This document shows positions 32,354 to 32,662 of a stretch of DNA of 32,662 bases, piece after piece. Position 1 is the stretch's first letter. Every line of letters starts with the position of its first letter. The position numbers were made by a program, and so were the translations under genes. Where the stretch lies: positions 1 through 32,662 of the forward strand of contig JBFGNS010000028.1 in NCBI GenBank assembly GCA_041574955.1. The letters are read 5' to 3'. This DNA is from CALZJC01 sp041574955 (GTDB taxonomy: Bacteria; Acidobacteriota; Thermoanaerobaculia; Multivoradales; JAHEKO01). Under the pieces are notes generated by a model. That model saw nothing but the letters and a program-made list of their open reading frames with translations. It did not search any database and was not told the DNA's origin.

Positions 32354-32662
32354 TTCGCCCTCTTGCGCGGCGGGGCGAAGAACGGCGGCCTGGCGACGGT
32401 CGCCTTCACCCGGTGCCGCCGGTACTCGGCGGTGACCTCGAACCGCACCGTGGTCCCCACCGCCGCGTGGCTGCTCTGGAGCTGGGCCAGGGCCAGGTTC
32501 TTCTTGAGGGTGGGCGACCAGGCGCCGCTGGTGGCCTGGCCGATCCAGCGGCCGCCCTCGTCGTAGACCGGCCGCCCCTCGCGCCAGGCGCCGGCCGACA
32601 GCTCGGGCGGCAGCCCGTAGCGCGCGAACACCTCCTCGAGCTCGCCCCAGTCGACGTCGAGA
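32350..32662 (-). CDS. GcvT-like aminomethyltransferase, C-terminal part (5' end off the window)
   Basis: The last 104 residues are visible; the frame stays open to the right edge. They form the C-terminal barrel domain of the GcvT/aminomethyltransferase family: RPVYDEGGRWIGQATSGAWS, then LKKNLALAQLQSSHAAVGTTVRFEV, ending in ARPPFFAPPRKRAN. GcvT-type proteins bind tetrahydrofolate and accept a methylene group from glycine, sarcosine, dimethylglycine or related methylamines. The catalytic half is outside the window, so the substrate group cannot be narrowed. The stop overlaps the CTG start of the flavoprotein by 4 nt, suggesting one operon. Confidence 0.82.
   Translation of the reverse strand, partial: LDVDWGELEEVFARYGLPPELSAGAWREGRPVYDEGGRWIGQATSGAWSPTLKKNLALAQLQSSHAAVGTTVRFEVTAEYRRHRVKATVARPPFFAPPRKRAN

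Noticed and set aside
1..32662. tRNA, rRNA, insertion sequences or prophage genes
   Set aside because: No cloverleaf-like or rRNA segments, transposase or integrase motifs, or terminal inverted repeats with target duplications were seen on either strand.

Overview
The window is a GC-rich (roughly 70% or more), densely coding bacterial segment dominated by an exopolysaccharide/capsule locus of the Wzx/Wzy type. The outer-membrane barrel, periplasmic export protein and tyrosine kinase indicate a diderm. The gene mix, very high GC and the many ATGA/GTGA stop-start overlaps would fit an Acidobacteriota-like or other deep-branching Gram-negative lineage. That placement is a weak inference, because the window has no rRNA or other marker gene.

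Layout. (1) Positions 1-12554, minus strand: one tightly packed operon read from 12554 leftward. It encodes a GT4 glycosyltransferase, an AsnB-type amidotransferase, a Wzx-like flippase, two more GT4 enzymes, a Wzy-like membrane protein, a WbuB-like GT4, GDP-L-fucose synthase, and a large coiled-coil repeat protein that runs off the left edge. (2) 12594-16787, plus strand: a divergent operon of two GT-B glycosyltransferases, an FkbM methyltransferase and a GT2 glycosyltransferase. (3) 16806-19059, minus strand: an outer-membrane beta-barrel protein and a Wza-like exporter. (4) 19203-27580, plus strand: a BY-kinase/chain-length regulator (Wzc-like), an O-antigen ligase/polymerase fused to TPR and lectin-like regions, a PEGA membrane protein, an FGE-fold protein, a CpsB-type PHP phosphatase and a DUF1223 protein. 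(5) 27827-29227, plus strand: a MATE transporter. (6) 29229 to the right edge, minus strand: two tandem PYROXD2/CrtI-like flavoproteins and the end of a GcvT-like aminomethyltransferase.

The genes can be assembled into a pathway: nucleotide-sugar supply (GDP-fucose), at least seven glycosyltransferases plus methyl and amide decoration, flipping (Wzx), polymerisation (two Wzy-like candidates), length control by kinase and phosphatase, and export through the periplasmic protein and barrel. No priming phosphoglycosyltransferase and no GDP-mannose 4,6-dehydratase are visible here, so both must lie elsewhere.

The least explained part is a small N-terminal module of about 90 residues shared by the coiled-coil protein at the left end and the FGE-fold protein at 24909. 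The FGE-fold protein sits next to a PEGA protein between the polymerase and the phosphatase. This PEGA/FGE pair with the kinase, polymerase and phosphatase is the best candidate for an undescribed regulatory or scaffold system. Every gap between genes is under 300 bases; the longest (27581-27826) holds a G-quadruplex-type tract and a GC-rich inverted repeat.
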